Source: Thermoplasmatales archaeon SG8-52-3 (GTDB lineage: Archaea; Thermoplasmatota; E2; DHVEG-1). From it: a stretch of DNA of 38,990 bases. Location: assembly GCA_001595915.1 (NCBI GenBank), contig LSSG01000062.1, forward strand, positions 1-38,990. Direction: 5' to 3'. Below the pieces are notes generated by a model that had not been told where the DNA came from, made no database searches, and worked only from the letters and a program-made list of their open reading frames with translations. Shown piece by piece: positions 1 to 10,016 of this stretch. Each line of letters opens with the position of its first letter. Within the stretch, counting starts at the first letter, position 1. The translations under genes and the position numbers were made by a program.

Positions 1-1724
1 TTACATTGGAGGATTGGACACCTGCACGTCTTGCTGAGATGACTTCTGGTTCAGAAGATTACATTGTTGAAGCAACAATTGAAATGGAAGGAGATAAGAA
101 CCCAGGCAACGACATCAAAAGAGAAGAGTTTACACTAGACTACTGGTGGGATGCTGGAGTCGATGAGATAACATCACCAACTGGTGATCATGGTAATAGA
201 TTGGATTTGGGCGAACTTTTTTATGACAATGGTGAACCTGATGGAGTTAATGGTTTGCACTTTGGATTGTATTCCGGATATGAAAGTTGGCTTATAGATG
301 ATTTCGAAGTAACCTCTAAAACGAAAATTGGTGGAGTAATATTCAATTTCGTTTGGGGTCCTGGATATTCATCTAACATGGATTCTGTAAATGTAATAAT
401 CGTGGAAGATCTTGATGATTGTGATCCTGACACTGGACCATATTATTATCAAACAACGGCAACTGAGTTTGAGGAATATAATACGGGCATGTGGTATTTC
501 AGCCGTCCAGAGGTAGTTTGTGAAGCCGCATTCGAACCAGTTACTCTAATGCCAGGACATTATTTCATAGGTCTCATGCCAGATGGAATAATTGATGCCT
601 ATGGACATTGGTTAACCTCATCATTAAAAAATTGCGCCCACTTTTGGTATTCTACAGATTTCGGCTATGAAAAATGGACACCAGGTACAAGTCTAGGTTA
701 TAATTATGACCTTTCATGGAAGATCTATAAAAGTGGCGGAGCACCATCAATAAAAGCATATATTCAACCAGGAACCAAAGACATTGAAAGCGTTGTAAAA
801 AACTATGGTACATTTCCCTATGAGGATCTAACAAGCTACGCCCAAATAAGGGAGTTTATAACAGATCCTGAAAACGGTACTGAAATCTGGACAAGGGAAG
901 TCGGAAACATAGATCTCACACCACTCGGTGGATCAAAAGATATTGATTTTGGATCATTCACATTTGCAAATGAAGGAAGATATGGTCTATTTACACAAAT
1001 ACCAGCAGATCCAGATGATGAATTAAAGAACAACGAAATTAACTGGGGAATAGGAGTTGACGACACAAAACCAGATTCATGGATTGAAGAAATTAATCCA
1101 CCTGAACCTGATGGTCTAAATGGTTGGTATATAAGTCCAGTCACATTAACCCTTAAAGCAATTGATCCATTGTCAAATAAAGTATCATCAGGAGTAAAAG
1201 AAATAATTTACACTATTAATGATGGTCCTGAACAAACAATAGCTGGAAACACATTTGATTTAATATTAACAGAGGATGGAAATGATATTTTAATAGAATA
1301 CTGGGCGGTTGATTGGGTAGGAAATATAGAAACACCAAAAAATGAATTTATAATAGATGGAATTGACCAAACAAATCCAGATATATTGCTAAACTATGAA
1401 GTAACAAGTGGTAATCCACTTACAGGGTGGATATTAACATTTACAGCAACAGCAACTGATGCAACAAGTGGCATGGATTACGTTGAGTTTTATTTAAATG
1501 ATTTATTACAAGAAACTGTTACTGGATCAGGACCTCAATTCAAATGGAAGTATAAATACTATGGAGGACTTACCTTAATTATTACAGCAATAGCTTATGA
1601 TAAGGCAGGTAACTATAATTCAGATAAAATTGAAAATCCTACTAAACTTACAAATAGTTATTCCAAAATTATTCAAAAAATAGATAATCAATACGTCTTA
1701 AAAAGTGTAAATGAGATAAAATAA
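1..1724 (+). CDS. C-terminal part of a giant secreted Ig/CARDB-type surface protein (5' truncated by window edge)
   Basis: Only the last ~573 residues are present. The frame is open to the first base, and the homologous stretch in the next gene is preceded by ~820 further residues, so the TTG at 6 is not a start. The visible order is the end of a CARDB-like segment, a domain beginning WWDAGVDEITSP, an OmpL47-like Ig repeat around residues 370-450 (GVKEIIYTINDG, ILIEYWAVDWVGN), then a final bacterial Ig-like domain (residues ~455-545: MDYVEFYLNDLL, AIAYDKAGNYN). It lacks the IPR tail seen in other secreted proteins of the window. It is a tandem paralogue of the following gene. From position 9 to about 1065 the two align without any indel at a fixed offset of 4324 bp; downstream they diverge much more. 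The role is likely structural or adhesive on the cell surface. No catalytic motif is visible. Confidence 0.85.
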   Translation, partial: TLEDWTPARLAEMTSGSEDYIVEATIEMEGDKNPGNDIKREEFTLDYWWDAGVDEITSPTGDHGNRLDLGELFYDNGEPDGVNGLHFGLYSGYESWLIDDFEVTSKTKIGGVIFNFVWGPGYSSNMDSVNVIIVEDLDDCDPDTGPYYYQTTATEFEEYNTGMWYFSRPEVVCEAAFEPVTLMPGHYFIGLMPDGIIDAYGHWLTSSLKNCAHFWYSTDFGYEKWTPGTSLGYNYDLSWKIYKSGGAPSIKAYIQPGTKDIESVVKNYGTFPYEDLTSYAQIREFITDPENGTEIWTREVGNIDLTPLGGSKDIDFGSFTFANEGRYGLFTQIPADPDDELKNNEINWGIGVDDTKPDSWIEEINPPEPDGLNGWYISPVTLTLKAIDPLSNKVSSGVKEIIYTINDGPEQTIAGNTFDLILTEDGNDILIEYWAVDWVGNIETPKNEFIIDGIDQTNPDILLNYEVTSGNPLTGWILTFTATATDATSGMDYVEFYLNDLLQETVTGSGPQFKWKYKYYGGLTLIITAIAYDKAGNYNSDKIENPTKLTNSYSKIIQKIDNQYVLKSVNEIK

Positions 1725-1863
1725 CATAAACATCATAGAAAATTCCAATAGGTTAAAATCTATTAAAGAATGCAACAATTGTAACGATTAATAAAGTATA
1801 AATTTAAATATTAATTAAATCATTATGAATTTAGAACATATTTGAAAGTTAGGGGAGGAAAAT

Positions 1864-4800
1864 ATGAAAAAATATAGTGTTTTAAAAAGTAAAAACTTTA
1901 AAAAAATTATTAAAATTATTACAATCTGGATTTTCGCTTTAATAATTGTTTCTGGAAGTTCAATTTCTATTGCTCCTAGATTAGAAATAAAAAATAAAAA
2001 TGATTCTTTTAAAGAACTAAAACATGAAATCTCAAATGGACCTGCACCAAAATGTCAACAAGCAAATGAAGAAAAATCCAATAGTTTGAAAAAACCATTG
2101 AATGATAGAGATTGTGGATATATGTATGGTTTTAACGCATATCCTGGCCCCGAATCAATAGTTAAATTTCCTCTTTATGACCCTGGATGTGTATGGGTTG
2201 TTTGTGAGTTGATGAGTGTATTTATTAGTGGAGGCACATATGGTTGTGATGGTGTATGGTATGCTTGCGAATATGGCAATGGTATTCTATATGGAATTGA
2301 TCCTTTTACATGTGATATGTGGGTCATTGGAGGTGGTGGTGTAGGTTTGAATGCACTTGCATATGATCCGACGACTTATAAGATGTATGGTAGTTCAGAC
2401 AGCAATTATCTTTATGAAATTGATACTGATACTGGTGAGCAAGAACAAATCGGCCCCTTCGGAAGTGGCGTACTATATATGATTGGTATGGCATTTGACG
2501 CTGATGGCGTACTCTATGGTTGGGATCTTGGAAATGATGCACTTTGGACAATTGATACCGAATCTGGCGAGGCAACACAAGTAGGTCCATTAGGCATATC
2601 AATTAACTATGCCCAAGATGGTGACTTCTGTAGAGAGACAGATACCTTGTATCTAACAGCTTATACATCTACTGGACAATTGTATGAGTGTGATGAAGAT
2701 ACTGGAACATGTACTCTTGTTGGTACAATTGGAAGCGGGATAGAGCTGACAGGATCAATAATTATAAACAATTGTACACCTTGTGAACATGATGTTTCTA
2801 TAGATAGTATTGATTACCCAGAAAGTGGAAATGCTATTCCAGAGATGCCAATGCAAGTTACAGTAAAAAATAAAGGAAATAATTCAGAAACTACTGATGT
2901 GCAAATGAAAGTTATAAAATATGAAGACGAACAAGTGATTTATAGTGAAGATTTTTCTGGAACATTTCCACCAGATGGCTGGAAAACCGATCACTGGACT
3001 CAAAATTTTTCAAATAATTCTGGTGGACAATCGCCAGAAGCACAAGTATACAAATATGATCAGTACTACGGTGGATATGATTATTATGATAACTATATAC
3101 AAACCGGTCCAATTGATTGTACTGGATTTGAGAAGATCAAAGTAAGATTTAGATGGGCAGCTGATTATTATTACCCACAATATTGTTCAGTATATGTTAA
3201 ATTTAGAAAAAATTCAACCAGTATGTGGAAAGATATTACTACATGGGATAATCCATTTTTTGAAAATCAAGAAGCAAAAATTTGGGATATTAACTGTTAT
3301 AGTTTTGATGAGTTATTTGATGATGAATCTCAAATAAAATTTGAGTATATTGGGTATTATTATTACTATAATTATTTGTGGTTGGATGATTTTGAAATTT
3401 TAGCTTACACCAGCTATGAGGATTACAATGAGACAGTTGAAGATATTGAAATTGAAAAAGGTGAAGAAATAATTGTTGAATTTCCAACATGGACACCACC
3501 AAATTGGCAAGACCCAGAATATGAAAATATCTGGGAAGAATATAAAATAAAAGCTTGTACTCTTCTTAATGATGATAAACCAAAGAACGATTGTAAAATT
3601 GAAATCTTAAATTTATATTATCCATGGTTCCATGATATTGAATTAACAAGTATTGATAGTCCCTGTCAAGATGGTCCTGGTAAAACCTATCCTGTAAAAG
3701 CAAGGATAAAAAATATTGGACAAAATACAGAATGCTGTATTCCAATAGATGTAAGAATAGGTAATCCATTTGTCATTAATACACTTTTTACAGAATATGA
3801 CTGGCCGGGTTCAACTTATTATCCAGGTCAATCCAGTGGTTGGACAGATGAGCACGATTTTATCGATTATTATTATGGTTGGCAAAGATATAATAATTCT
3901 TATGCTGGCGGTGAGCCTTATGAGGTAATGCTACCATATTATTATGCTAGACCAAAATATTACTTTTACTCAATTGCATTTAATACATCAAATAATCAAA
4001 TACTGAAACTTCAATTCTTATCATACATTAACCACTATTCTGGACAAGGTTTGTACTCACTCGAGGCAGGATATAGCTTTGATACAGAAACATGGTATAC
4101 TGCTTGGCATGAAGAACCTGGTTCATCAGGTAGATACGAGGTCGATGTTCCTATTGAAGCTGGATCTGAAACTACTTACATTGGATTCTGGATAAGAGGA
4201 AACCCTTCTTATTTTAACTATTGGTATATTGATGATGTAAAATTATTAGAATTTAACATTATAGAAGAATATTCAGAATCACAATATATCGAAGCGGATA
4301 TATCACCTGGAGAAGAAATTATTATTGAATTTGAGGATTGGACACCTGCACATCTTGCTGAGATGATTTCTGGTTCAGAAGATTACATTGTTGAAGCAAC
4401 AATTGAAATGGAAGGAGATAAGAACCCTAGTAACGACATCAAAAGAGAAGAGTTTACACTAGACTACTGGTGGGATGCTGGAGTCCATGAGATAACATCA
4501 CCTACTGGTGGTCATGGTAACAGATTGGATTTAGATGAACTTTACTATGACAATGGTGATCCTGATGGAGTTAATGGTTTGTTTTTTGGATATTATAAAG
4601 GATATGAAAATTGGCTTATAGATGATTTCACAATCGAATCTAAAACACATATTACAGGAGTAAAATTCAATTTCGTATGGAATCCTGGATACTCATATAA
4701 CATGGAATCTGTAAATGTAATAATCGTGGAAGACACTGATGATTGCGATCCTGATACGGGACCCTATTATTATCAGACACAGACAACTGAATTTGAGGAA

Positions 4801-6042
4801 TATCCCACGGGACATTGGTATTTCAGTCGACCAGACGTAATTTGTGAAGCTTCATTCGAACCAGTTACTCTAATGCCAGGTCATTATTTCATAGGTCTCA
4901 TGCCAGAAGGAATAATTGATGCTTATGCATATTGGTTAACAGCAACACAAAAGGATTGCGTTAATTTTTGGTATTCTCAATATAACGGCTATGATAAATG
5001 GACACCAGGTACAAGTCTAGGTTATTATAATGACCTTTCATGGAAGATTTATAAAAGTGGTGGAGCACCAGGGATAAAAGCATGGATTCAACCAGGAAAC
5101 AAAAACATTAAAAGTGTTGTAATGAACTATGGTACATTCCCCTATGAGGATCTAACAAGCTATGCCCAATTATGGGAGTTTATAACAGATCCAGAAAACG
5201 GTACTGAAATCTGGACAAGCGAAGTCGGAAACATAAATCTTACACCACTAGGTGGATCAAAAGCCCTTGATTTCGGAAGTTATACATTTGCAAATGAAGG
5301 AAGATATGGTCTATATACACAAATACCAGCAGAACCAGATGATGAATTAAAGAACAACGAGTTTAAATGGGGAATCGGTGTTGACGATACAAAACCATAT
5401 TGTGATTTCCCACCAATACTTGATCCAGCAGAACCAACTGGTGAAAACGGTTGGTATGTTGATGATGTTATAGTTACACTCAATGCAACAGATCCATGGT
5501 CAAACGATGTAAGATCTGGCGTAAAAGAAATAAGATATACAATTAAAGGTGGAACAGAGCAAATAATTGAAGGAAACACCGGAAGTTTTGTTATAACAGA
5601 AGATGGAGAAGACATACTTGTAGAATACTGGGCTGTTGACTATGTTGGAAACGTCGAAGCAACAAAGAACTCATTTACAATCGATATGGATCAAACAGAG
5701 CCTGAAATATCACTAGATTATGAGATTACTGGAGGTAACAAGATTATTGGTTGGAAATTTACTTTTATAGCAAATGCAGTCGATAATACTAGCGGTATTG
5801 GCTTTGTTGAATTCTATTTCAATGGTCTCTTACAAGATACAGTCTCTGGTTCTGGACCTGAATATAGATGGATAATCAAACTTCCTAATGGAATGAATAC
5901 TATTATTAAAGCAATTGCCTACAACAGAGCAGGATTATTTGATTGTGACGAAATCAAGGACCCAGTAAGTTCATCTAATAATCAAATAATAAGCAGTCAA
6001 AAGATTTCAAGCATAATTTATCAACAATTTAATAATATATAA
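1864..6042 (+). CDS. giant secreted surface protein: propeller + CARDB/jelly-roll repeats + Ig-like domains
   Basis: The 1392-residue protein has a basic N-terminus and a hydrophobic segment (residues ~14-35), read as a signal peptide. Residues ~80-300 form a propeller-like region with repeated YGID, DTDTGE and GPLGISINYAQD motifs, paralogous to the propeller of the gene at 33515. Two CARDB plus jelly-roll (MAM-like) units follow at ~306-580 and ~589-815 (WLDDFEI, WYIDDVKLLEF). These are strikingly tyrosine-rich, with runs such as GYYYYYNYLW. Then comes the segment shared with the upstream gene (from residue ~823), an OmpL47-like repeat (~1190-1275) and a last Ig-like domain. The ATG is preceded by GGGGAGG at 1853-1859 and by a TATA-like stretch near 1796-1812. 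No catalytic residues are recognised; adhesion or S-layer-associated function is inference. It ends without the IPR tail. Confidence 0.9.
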   Translation: MKKYSVLKSKNFKKIIKIITIWIFALIIVSGSSISIAPRLEIKNKNDSFKELKHEISNGPAPKCQQANEEKSNSLKKPLNDRDCGYMYGFNAYPGPESIVKFPLYDPGCVWVVCELMSVFISGGTYGCDGVWYACEYGNGILYGIDPFTCDMWVIGGGGVGLNALAYDPTTYKMYGSSDSNYLYEIDTDTGEQEQIGPFGSGVLYMIGMAFDADGVLYGWDLGNDALWTIDTESGEATQVGPLGISINYAQDGDFCRETDTLYLTAYTSTGQLYECDEDTGTCTLVGTIGSGIELTGSIIINNCTPCEHDVSIDSIDYPESGNAIPEMPMQVTVKNKGNNSETTDVQMKVIKYEDEQVIYSEDFSGTFPPDGWKTDHWTQNFSNNSGGQSPEAQVYKYDQYYGGYDYYDNYIQTGPIDCTGFEKIKVRFRWAADYYYPQYCSVYVKFRKNSTSMWKDITTWDNPFFENQEAKIWDINCYSFDELFDDESQIKFEYIGYYYYYNYLWLDDFEILAYTSYEDYNETVEDIEIEKGEEIIVEFPTWTPPNWQDPEYENIWEEYKIKACTLLNDDKPKNDCKIEILNLYYPWFHDIELTSIDSPCQDGPGKTYPVKARIKNIGQNTECCIPIDVRIGNPFVINTLFTEYDWPGSTYYPGQSSGWTDEHDFIDYYYGWQRYNNSYAGGEPYEVMLPYYYARPKYYFYSIAFNTSNNQILKLQFLSYINHYSGQGLYSLEAGYSFDTETWYTAWHEEPGSSGRYEVDVPIEAGSETTYIGFWIRGNPSYFNYWYIDDVKLLEFNIIEEYSESQYIEADISPGEEIIIEFEDWTPAHLAEMISGSEDYIVEATIEMEGDKNPSNDIKREEFTLDYWWDAGVHEITSPTGGHGNRLDLDELYYDNGDPDGVNGLFFGYYKGYENWLIDDFTIESKTHITGVKFNFVWNPGYSYNMESVNVIIVEDTDDCDPDTGPYYYQTQTTEFEEYPTGHWYFSRPDVICEASFEPVTLMPGHYFIGLMPEGIIDAYAYWLTATQKDCVNFWYSQYNGYDKWTPGTSLGYYNDLSWKIYKSGGAPGIKAWIQPGNKNIKSVVMNYGTFPYEDLTSYAQLWEFITDPENGTEIWTSEVGNINLTPLGGSKALDFGSYTFANEGRYGLYTQIPAEPDDELKNNEFKWGIGVDDTKPYCDFPPILDPAEPTGENGWYVDDVIVTLNATDPWSNDVRSGVKEIRYTIKGGTEQIIEGNTGSFVITEDGEDILVEYWAVDYVGNVEATKNSFTIDMDQTEPEISLDYEITGGNKIIGWKFTFIANAVDNTSGIGFVEFYFNGLLQDTVSGSGPEYRWIIKLPNGMNTIIKAIAYNRAGLFDCDEIKDPVSSSNNQIISSQKISSIIYQQFNNI

Positions 6043-6052
6043 AATAGAATAA

Positions 6053-6066
6053 TTAACAATCGTTAA
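6053..6066. promoter_or_regulatory. palindromic operator candidate TTAAC-N4-GTTAA (copy 1)
   Basis: TTAACAATCGTTAA has perfect 5-bp inverted arms around a 4-bp spacer. It lies 65 bp upstream of the ATG at 6132. AT-rich TATA-like sequence flanks it on both sides (6035-6044 and 6067-6082), so its place relative to the transcription start is uncertain. The same palindrome recurs before four other secreted-protein genes or operons. Confidence 0.55.
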
Positions 6067-6131
6067 TATTATATACATATATTCTATTTTCTTTAATTAT
6101 TCTATTATAATTTTTGGAGGTAAAAAATATT

Positions 6132-7946
6132 ATGAAAACTTTAAAAAAATTAATTCCAATAATTTTTACAATTTTACTTATTATGGTAAGTATAATACCC
6201 TATGTTTCTAGTGAATCTATTGAAACTCATATAACTTTTGAATTACAATTTGAACCTCTTGATATTGATTGGTGGCCAATGTTTCATGATGATGCTGATC
6301 AGAATGGTTTTTCAACTTCTTCAGCTCCTGATACAAAAAATCTATTATGGTCATATCAGACTGATTACCTGATAACTTCATCACCAAATGTTGTTGATGG
6401 AAAGGTATTCATTGGATCATTAGATAAAAAATTCTACTGTTTTGATATGACTAATGGAAATGAATTATGGAACTTTTCAACAAAAGGTCAAATAACTGGT
6501 TCCTCTGCAGTTAATGATGGTAAAGTATTTTTTGGATCTCAGGATTCAAATTTTTATTGCTTAGATGCTGATAATGGAAGTAAAATATGGGCATTTGATA
6601 CAAATTTTATGATAGAATCATCTCCAACTGTAAAAAATAATAAAGTCTTTTTTGGTTCTAGTGATGGTTCTTTATATTGTCTTGATGAAAATAATGGAAA
6701 TTTTATTTGGGAATTTTCAGCAGGAAATGTAATATGGACTGCTCCTGCAGTTTCTAATGATAGACTATACTTTGGTTCTCTTAGTGGAGATCTCTTTTGT
6801 TTAGATATAGTTGATGGAGGTGAGATATGGTCTTATTCAACAGCTAGTGGAATATGGTCATCTCCTGCTTTATACAATGGAAGTGTATATTTTGGATCAA
6901 ATGATAATTATGTTTATTGTCTAGATGAAGATGATGGAAGTTTAATATGGAATTATAATACTGAAGGAGAAGTTCATTCCTCACCAGCAATTGCATATGG
7001 AAATGTTTATATTGGTTCAAGTGGCCAAGGTTTGTATTGCTTAGATGCTAATACTGGTAATCTTGTTTGGCAATTTCTAATAAATAATGGTATATGGTCA
7101 TCACCGGCTGTTGCAGACAATAAAGTTTTTTATGGTAATGACCCTTGTTGTGGAACTCCTGCTTACTTTCATTGTAGTGATGCATTTACTGGAGATATGG
7201 TCTGGCAATACAATATAGGTGGAGAAATTGGAATGAAATCCTCTCCTGCAATTGCAGCAGGTAAAGTTTTTATTGGTGCAGGTAATGGGATGGTTTTTGC
7301 ATTTGGTGAAAATGAACTATATGCAGATGCACATGGTCCTTATACTGCTCTTAAAGATGAATCTATTCAGTTCAAAGGCAGTGCATATGGTGGAAAACCA
7401 GATTATATTTGGCAGTGGGACTTCGGTAATGGAGAAACATCAAACCAACAAAATCCAATTCATAACTATTCAACAAAAGGAAACTATATCGTTAAATTGG
7501 TAGTAACTGACGATTATGGAAACGAAGCAATTGATGAAACTATTGCAACTATTGAAGAAGATATTAATTATCCTCCAACAATTCCAATTATAGAAGGTCC
7601 ACAAAACGGGAAAATCGGTCAAGAATACACCTACTGTATACCAAGTATTATTGATCCAGACGGCGACGATATTTATGTTTACTGGGATTGGGGAGATGGT
7701 ACAAATAGTGACTGGATTGGACCATATATGAATGGTGAACAAATTTGTAAAAATCATTCTTGGGAAAAAACTGGAGAGTTTACGATTAAGGCAAAACTCA
7801 AAGATGAATATGGTCTAGAAAGTGATTGGGGGTATCTTGATATATCTATGCCAAAAAGTAGACTTTTTAATTATTTATTTATTGTGAAGTTTTTTGAAAG
7901 ATTTTTTAATCATTTTCCAATTTTAATAAAGATCTTAGATCTTTGA
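6132..7946 (+). CDS. secreted PQQ-type beta-propeller protein with PKD module and conserved C-terminal tail
   Basis: I start at ATG 6132, 10 nt after GGAGGT (6116-6121); an in-frame TTG at 6114 overlaps that ribosome site and is not credible. The 604-residue product has a signal peptide (residues 1-27). About eight PQQ/BamB-like repeats follow (~40-393), each with the pattern SSPAV..GKVYFGS.D...YCLD...G...W. A classic PKD domain (~395-478) carries YIWQWDFGNGETS. The module shared across the window (~480-572) carries YWDWGDGTNSDWIGPY and SHSW-like NHSW. The last ~32 residues are the MPKSR tail. PQQ-like folds in such proteins are usually scaffolds, not quinoprotein enzymes, and no dehydrogenase features are seen. 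The gene follows a palindromic operator candidate. Confidence 0.9.
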   Translation: MKTLKKLIPIIFTILLIMVSIIPYVSSESIETHITFELQFEPLDIDWWPMFHDDADQNGFSTSSAPDTKNLLWSYQTDYLITSSPNVVDGKVFIGSLDKKFYCFDMTNGNELWNFSTKGQITGSSAVNDGKVFFGSQDSNFYCLDADNGSKIWAFDTNFMIESSPTVKNNKVFFGSSDGSLYCLDENNGNFIWEFSAGNVIWTAPAVSNDRLYFGSLSGDLFCLDIVDGGEIWSYSTASGIWSSPALYNGSVYFGSNDNYVYCLDEDDGSLIWNYNTEGEVHSSPAIAYGNVYIGSSGQGLYCLDANTGNLVWQFLINNGIWSSPAVADNKVFYGNDPCCGTPAYFHCSDAFTGDMVWQYNIGGEIGMKSSPAIAAGKVFIGAGNGMVFAFGENELYADAHGPYTALKDESIQFKGSAYGGKPDYIWQWDFGNGETSNQQNPIHNYSTKGNYIVKLVVTDDYGNEAIDETIATIEEDINYPPTIPIIEGPQNGKIGQEYTYCIPSIIDPDGDDIYVYWDWGDGTNSDWIGPYMNGEQICKNHSWEKTGEFTIKAKLKDEYGLESDWGYLDISMPKSRLFNYLFIVKFFERFFNHFPILIKILDL

Positions 7947-7991
7947 TTAATTTAAAAAAAAAATTTCTTTCTTTTACATCATGAGATAAAA

Positions 7992-8002
7992 ATATATTTA
8001 TA
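7992..8002 (+). promoter_or_regulatory. TATA box, probably driving a leaderless transcript
   Basis: ATATATTTATA is centred about 28 bp upstream of the ATG at 8025. That is where archaeal transcription would start, and no Shine-Dalgarno sequence lies between. This suggests that the mRNA begins at or next to the start codon. Confidence 0.45.
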
Positions 8003-8024
8003 CTAAATAAAAATTAGTTATATT

Positions 8025-9464
8025 ATGTATAAAGGAGTCAGTGTAATATTTTCGGTATTTGTTTATTTAATACTTCTGACTTCTGGATTTACTAGTGCTT
8101 TTAATGAAATAGACTTTATTTTACCTGAATGGGGAGGTGGAATGGCTCACAGCGATCCTACTCTTTCAGATTATATTTCGTTACCGGTGCCAAAAAATAA
8201 TGTAGAAATATTATGGCATCGTAGTGAACTTTCAGGAGAAAAGGCTGGTGCAAAAGGAAATGGAATTTCAGGAAATGGTGAGATTGCAGCATGTACTTTT
8301 TCAGGAGTAAAGGATAATCTTGTAATTTATGATTATCATGGAAACCGATTGTGGTCTTCTGGAGATTTGTTAAATTTTTATGCCTTATTTTCAGCACCAA
8401 TGGTTGATATCCATGGTCAAGTTATTGCTTGTGACAACCGTGTCGTTATAAAGGTTGATACATTTGATTGTGATAATGATAGTAAGATTGTTGAATGGAT
8501 ATCAGAAATCCCATATGGTGGTATTCCATTTAGTCCTGTTATAACAGATGATGGAACAATAGTAATTGCAACAGATAGAGGTCCTGTTTATGCTTATAAT
8601 ATAAGCGACGGGACTTTAATTGGTTGGAAGTTTTTAGGTGAAGATGAAAAAATTCATCCAATCTATAAAATACTAAATATTGATGACCCTGGGTTTTTTT
8701 CTACAATAAATACTCCTTGTGTAAATGGAAATAGAATCTATGTCTCAACTCAATATAAAGGACCTTTAGGATGGCCGACTCTACTTCATCATGCAAGGCT
8801 ATATGCTGTTGACATTGACTCTGATAATCCAATAAATGAAAATTGTATTACTGAAACCTGGTATTATGAGTATGGCGGACCAAGCCAAGCAAGTCCAACG
8901 CTAATAAATGGAACTATATTTTTTGATGGATATAGGGAAAAACCTAGTTTAAATAGAGATATACATATATTTGCTATATCTGATAAAAACGATTATTGGG
9001 AAGAAGAATGGAAAAAGCAATATCCCTTACAAACATATGCATCTTTTGCATATGATCCTAGAGGAGGTTTCTGGTATATAGACCCCTTTGGGGGAAAATT
9101 GGTTCATTTTAAAACTGAAGACGGAGAAATTATTGAAGAAATCAACATTGATGAACTAGTAAATGAAAATGGCAAACATTTACCTTCATCAGTTATGACT
9201 ATATGTGGAAATTCTACTAATCCAGTATTAATTATATCAGCATCTTCTCTAGAACCTTTTAAATTCAGTAATTATGTAATTGCTATCGATCTTGAATCAA
9301 ATAATTCTTTATTATGGAAAATAAAATTGTATGAAGGTCTTGTTATATCATTTGATCTAGCTTTTGGTCAATATACAATTTTAATTAAAGATAATAGACC
9401 TATTGTTGTTTTCGGAAGTTTCCGAAACGGAGTATGGGCTATTGGAAGTAGTTTTAATAATTAA
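8025..9464 (+). CDS. secreted PQQ-like propeller protein without C-terminal module
   Basis: The 479-residue protein has a signal peptide (residues 1-25, ending near TSAFN). WGGGMAHSDPTLSDY follows, then repeated propeller-like units: PVITDDGTIVIATDRGPVYAYNISDG, TPCVNGNRIYVSTQ, SPTLINGTIFFDGY. It resembles PQQ-type propellers but is less regular than the preceding protein. It lacks both the PKD module and the IPR tail, and ends in VWAIGSSFNN. A TATA box 28 bp upstream and the lack of a ribosome site point to leaderless expression. A binding or scaffold role is likely, but the ligand is unknown. Confidence 0.8.
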   Translation: MYKGVSVIFSVFVYLILLTSGFTSAFNEIDFILPEWGGGMAHSDPTLSDYISLPVPKNNVEILWHRSELSGEKAGAKGNGISGNGEIAACTFSGVKDNLVIYDYHGNRLWSSGDLLNFYALFSAPMVDIHGQVIACDNRVVIKVDTFDCDNDSKIVEWISEIPYGGIPFSPVITDDGTIVIATDRGPVYAYNISDGTLIGWKFLGEDEKIHPIYKILNIDDPGFFSTINTPCVNGNRIYVSTQYKGPLGWPTLLHHARLYAVDIDSDNPINENCITETWYYEYGGPSQASPTLINGTIFFDGYREKPSLNRDIHIFAISDKNDYWEEEWKKQYPLQTYASFAYDPRGGFWYIDPFGGKLVHFKTEDGEIIEEINIDELVNENGKHLPSSVMTICGNSTNPVLIISASSLEPFKFSNYVIAIDLESNNSLLWKIKLYEGLVISFDLAFGQYTILIKDNRPIVVFGSFRNGVWAIGSSFNN

Positions 9465-9497
9465 ACTTTTTAAAAAAGATTAATTTATGGTTAAATT

Positions 9498-9926
9498 ATG
9501 AACGAGTGTGAAAGCAGATTTTATAAATCTTTAAATAAAATCGATTTCAAAATGATAAGAAGATCTGAAAAATGTTGGATTAAGGTTGTTCCAATAGCTA
9601 GAACTTCAAAACAATCTATTATATATATTATACTAAATGAAAAAAAATATCAATGGAATATTTACGATGAAAAAGGAATCGAGGCTCATGAGATTTTTTT
9701 TGAAGGATTTAATATTTATCCAAGTTTTTATCTTAAATATGGAAAAAAAAGTTACAGAATAGACTGCAAAAAAGATGGAATTGAGTTTATACAAATTAAT
9801 TATAACCACAAAAAAGACACATATATTAAAGAAAAATGCAATTTTAACTCTCCCCAATCATCTTGTTGGGCAAAAGCAATTTTTTACACTAGCAGACCTG
9901 CCAAATCACCATTTGATGAAATGTAA
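9498..9926 (+). CDS. hypothetical protein, 142 aa
   Basis: I do not recognise this family. The protein has no signal peptide. It is rich in Lys, Ile and Tyr and has short beta-strand-like segments (SIIYIILNEKKYQWNIYD, PSFYLKYGKKSYRI), which could make a small beta-rich domain. The C-terminus is odd: a cysteine and a SRPAKSP stretch. It sits 33 bp after the propeller gene on the same strand and lacks an evident ribosome site. The lack of competing long frames and the spacing make it a plausible gene, but it could be a chance ORF. Confidence 0.5.
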   Translation: MNECESRFYKSLNKIDFKMIRRSEKCWIKVVPIARTSKQSIIYIILNEKKYQWNIYDEKGIEAHEIFFEGFNIYPSFYLKYGKKSYRIDCKKDGIEFIQINYNHKKDTYIKEKCNFNSPQSSCWAKAIFYTSRPAKSPFDEM

Positions 9927-10016
9927 TATTTATTTCAATTATACATAAAATTTATTTATGTGATAGTTTATAAATATAACCTACTTTGTATTATTATTAA
10001 ATGGGGGAATATAATA

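Noticed and set aside
1-6042. Tandem similar genes as an assembly duplication
   Set aside because: The copies differ in many scattered bases and diverge strongly at the 3' end, so they are real paralogues.
6114-6131. TTG at 6114 as start of the PQQ propeller gene
   Set aside because: It overlaps the GGAGGT ribosome site and would precede the ATG that begins a proper signal peptide.
9960-10016. GTG at 9960 as start of the transglutaminase-like gene
   Set aside because: The added residues break the signal-peptide pattern; the TTG at 10017 has a strong ribosome site 8 nt upstream.
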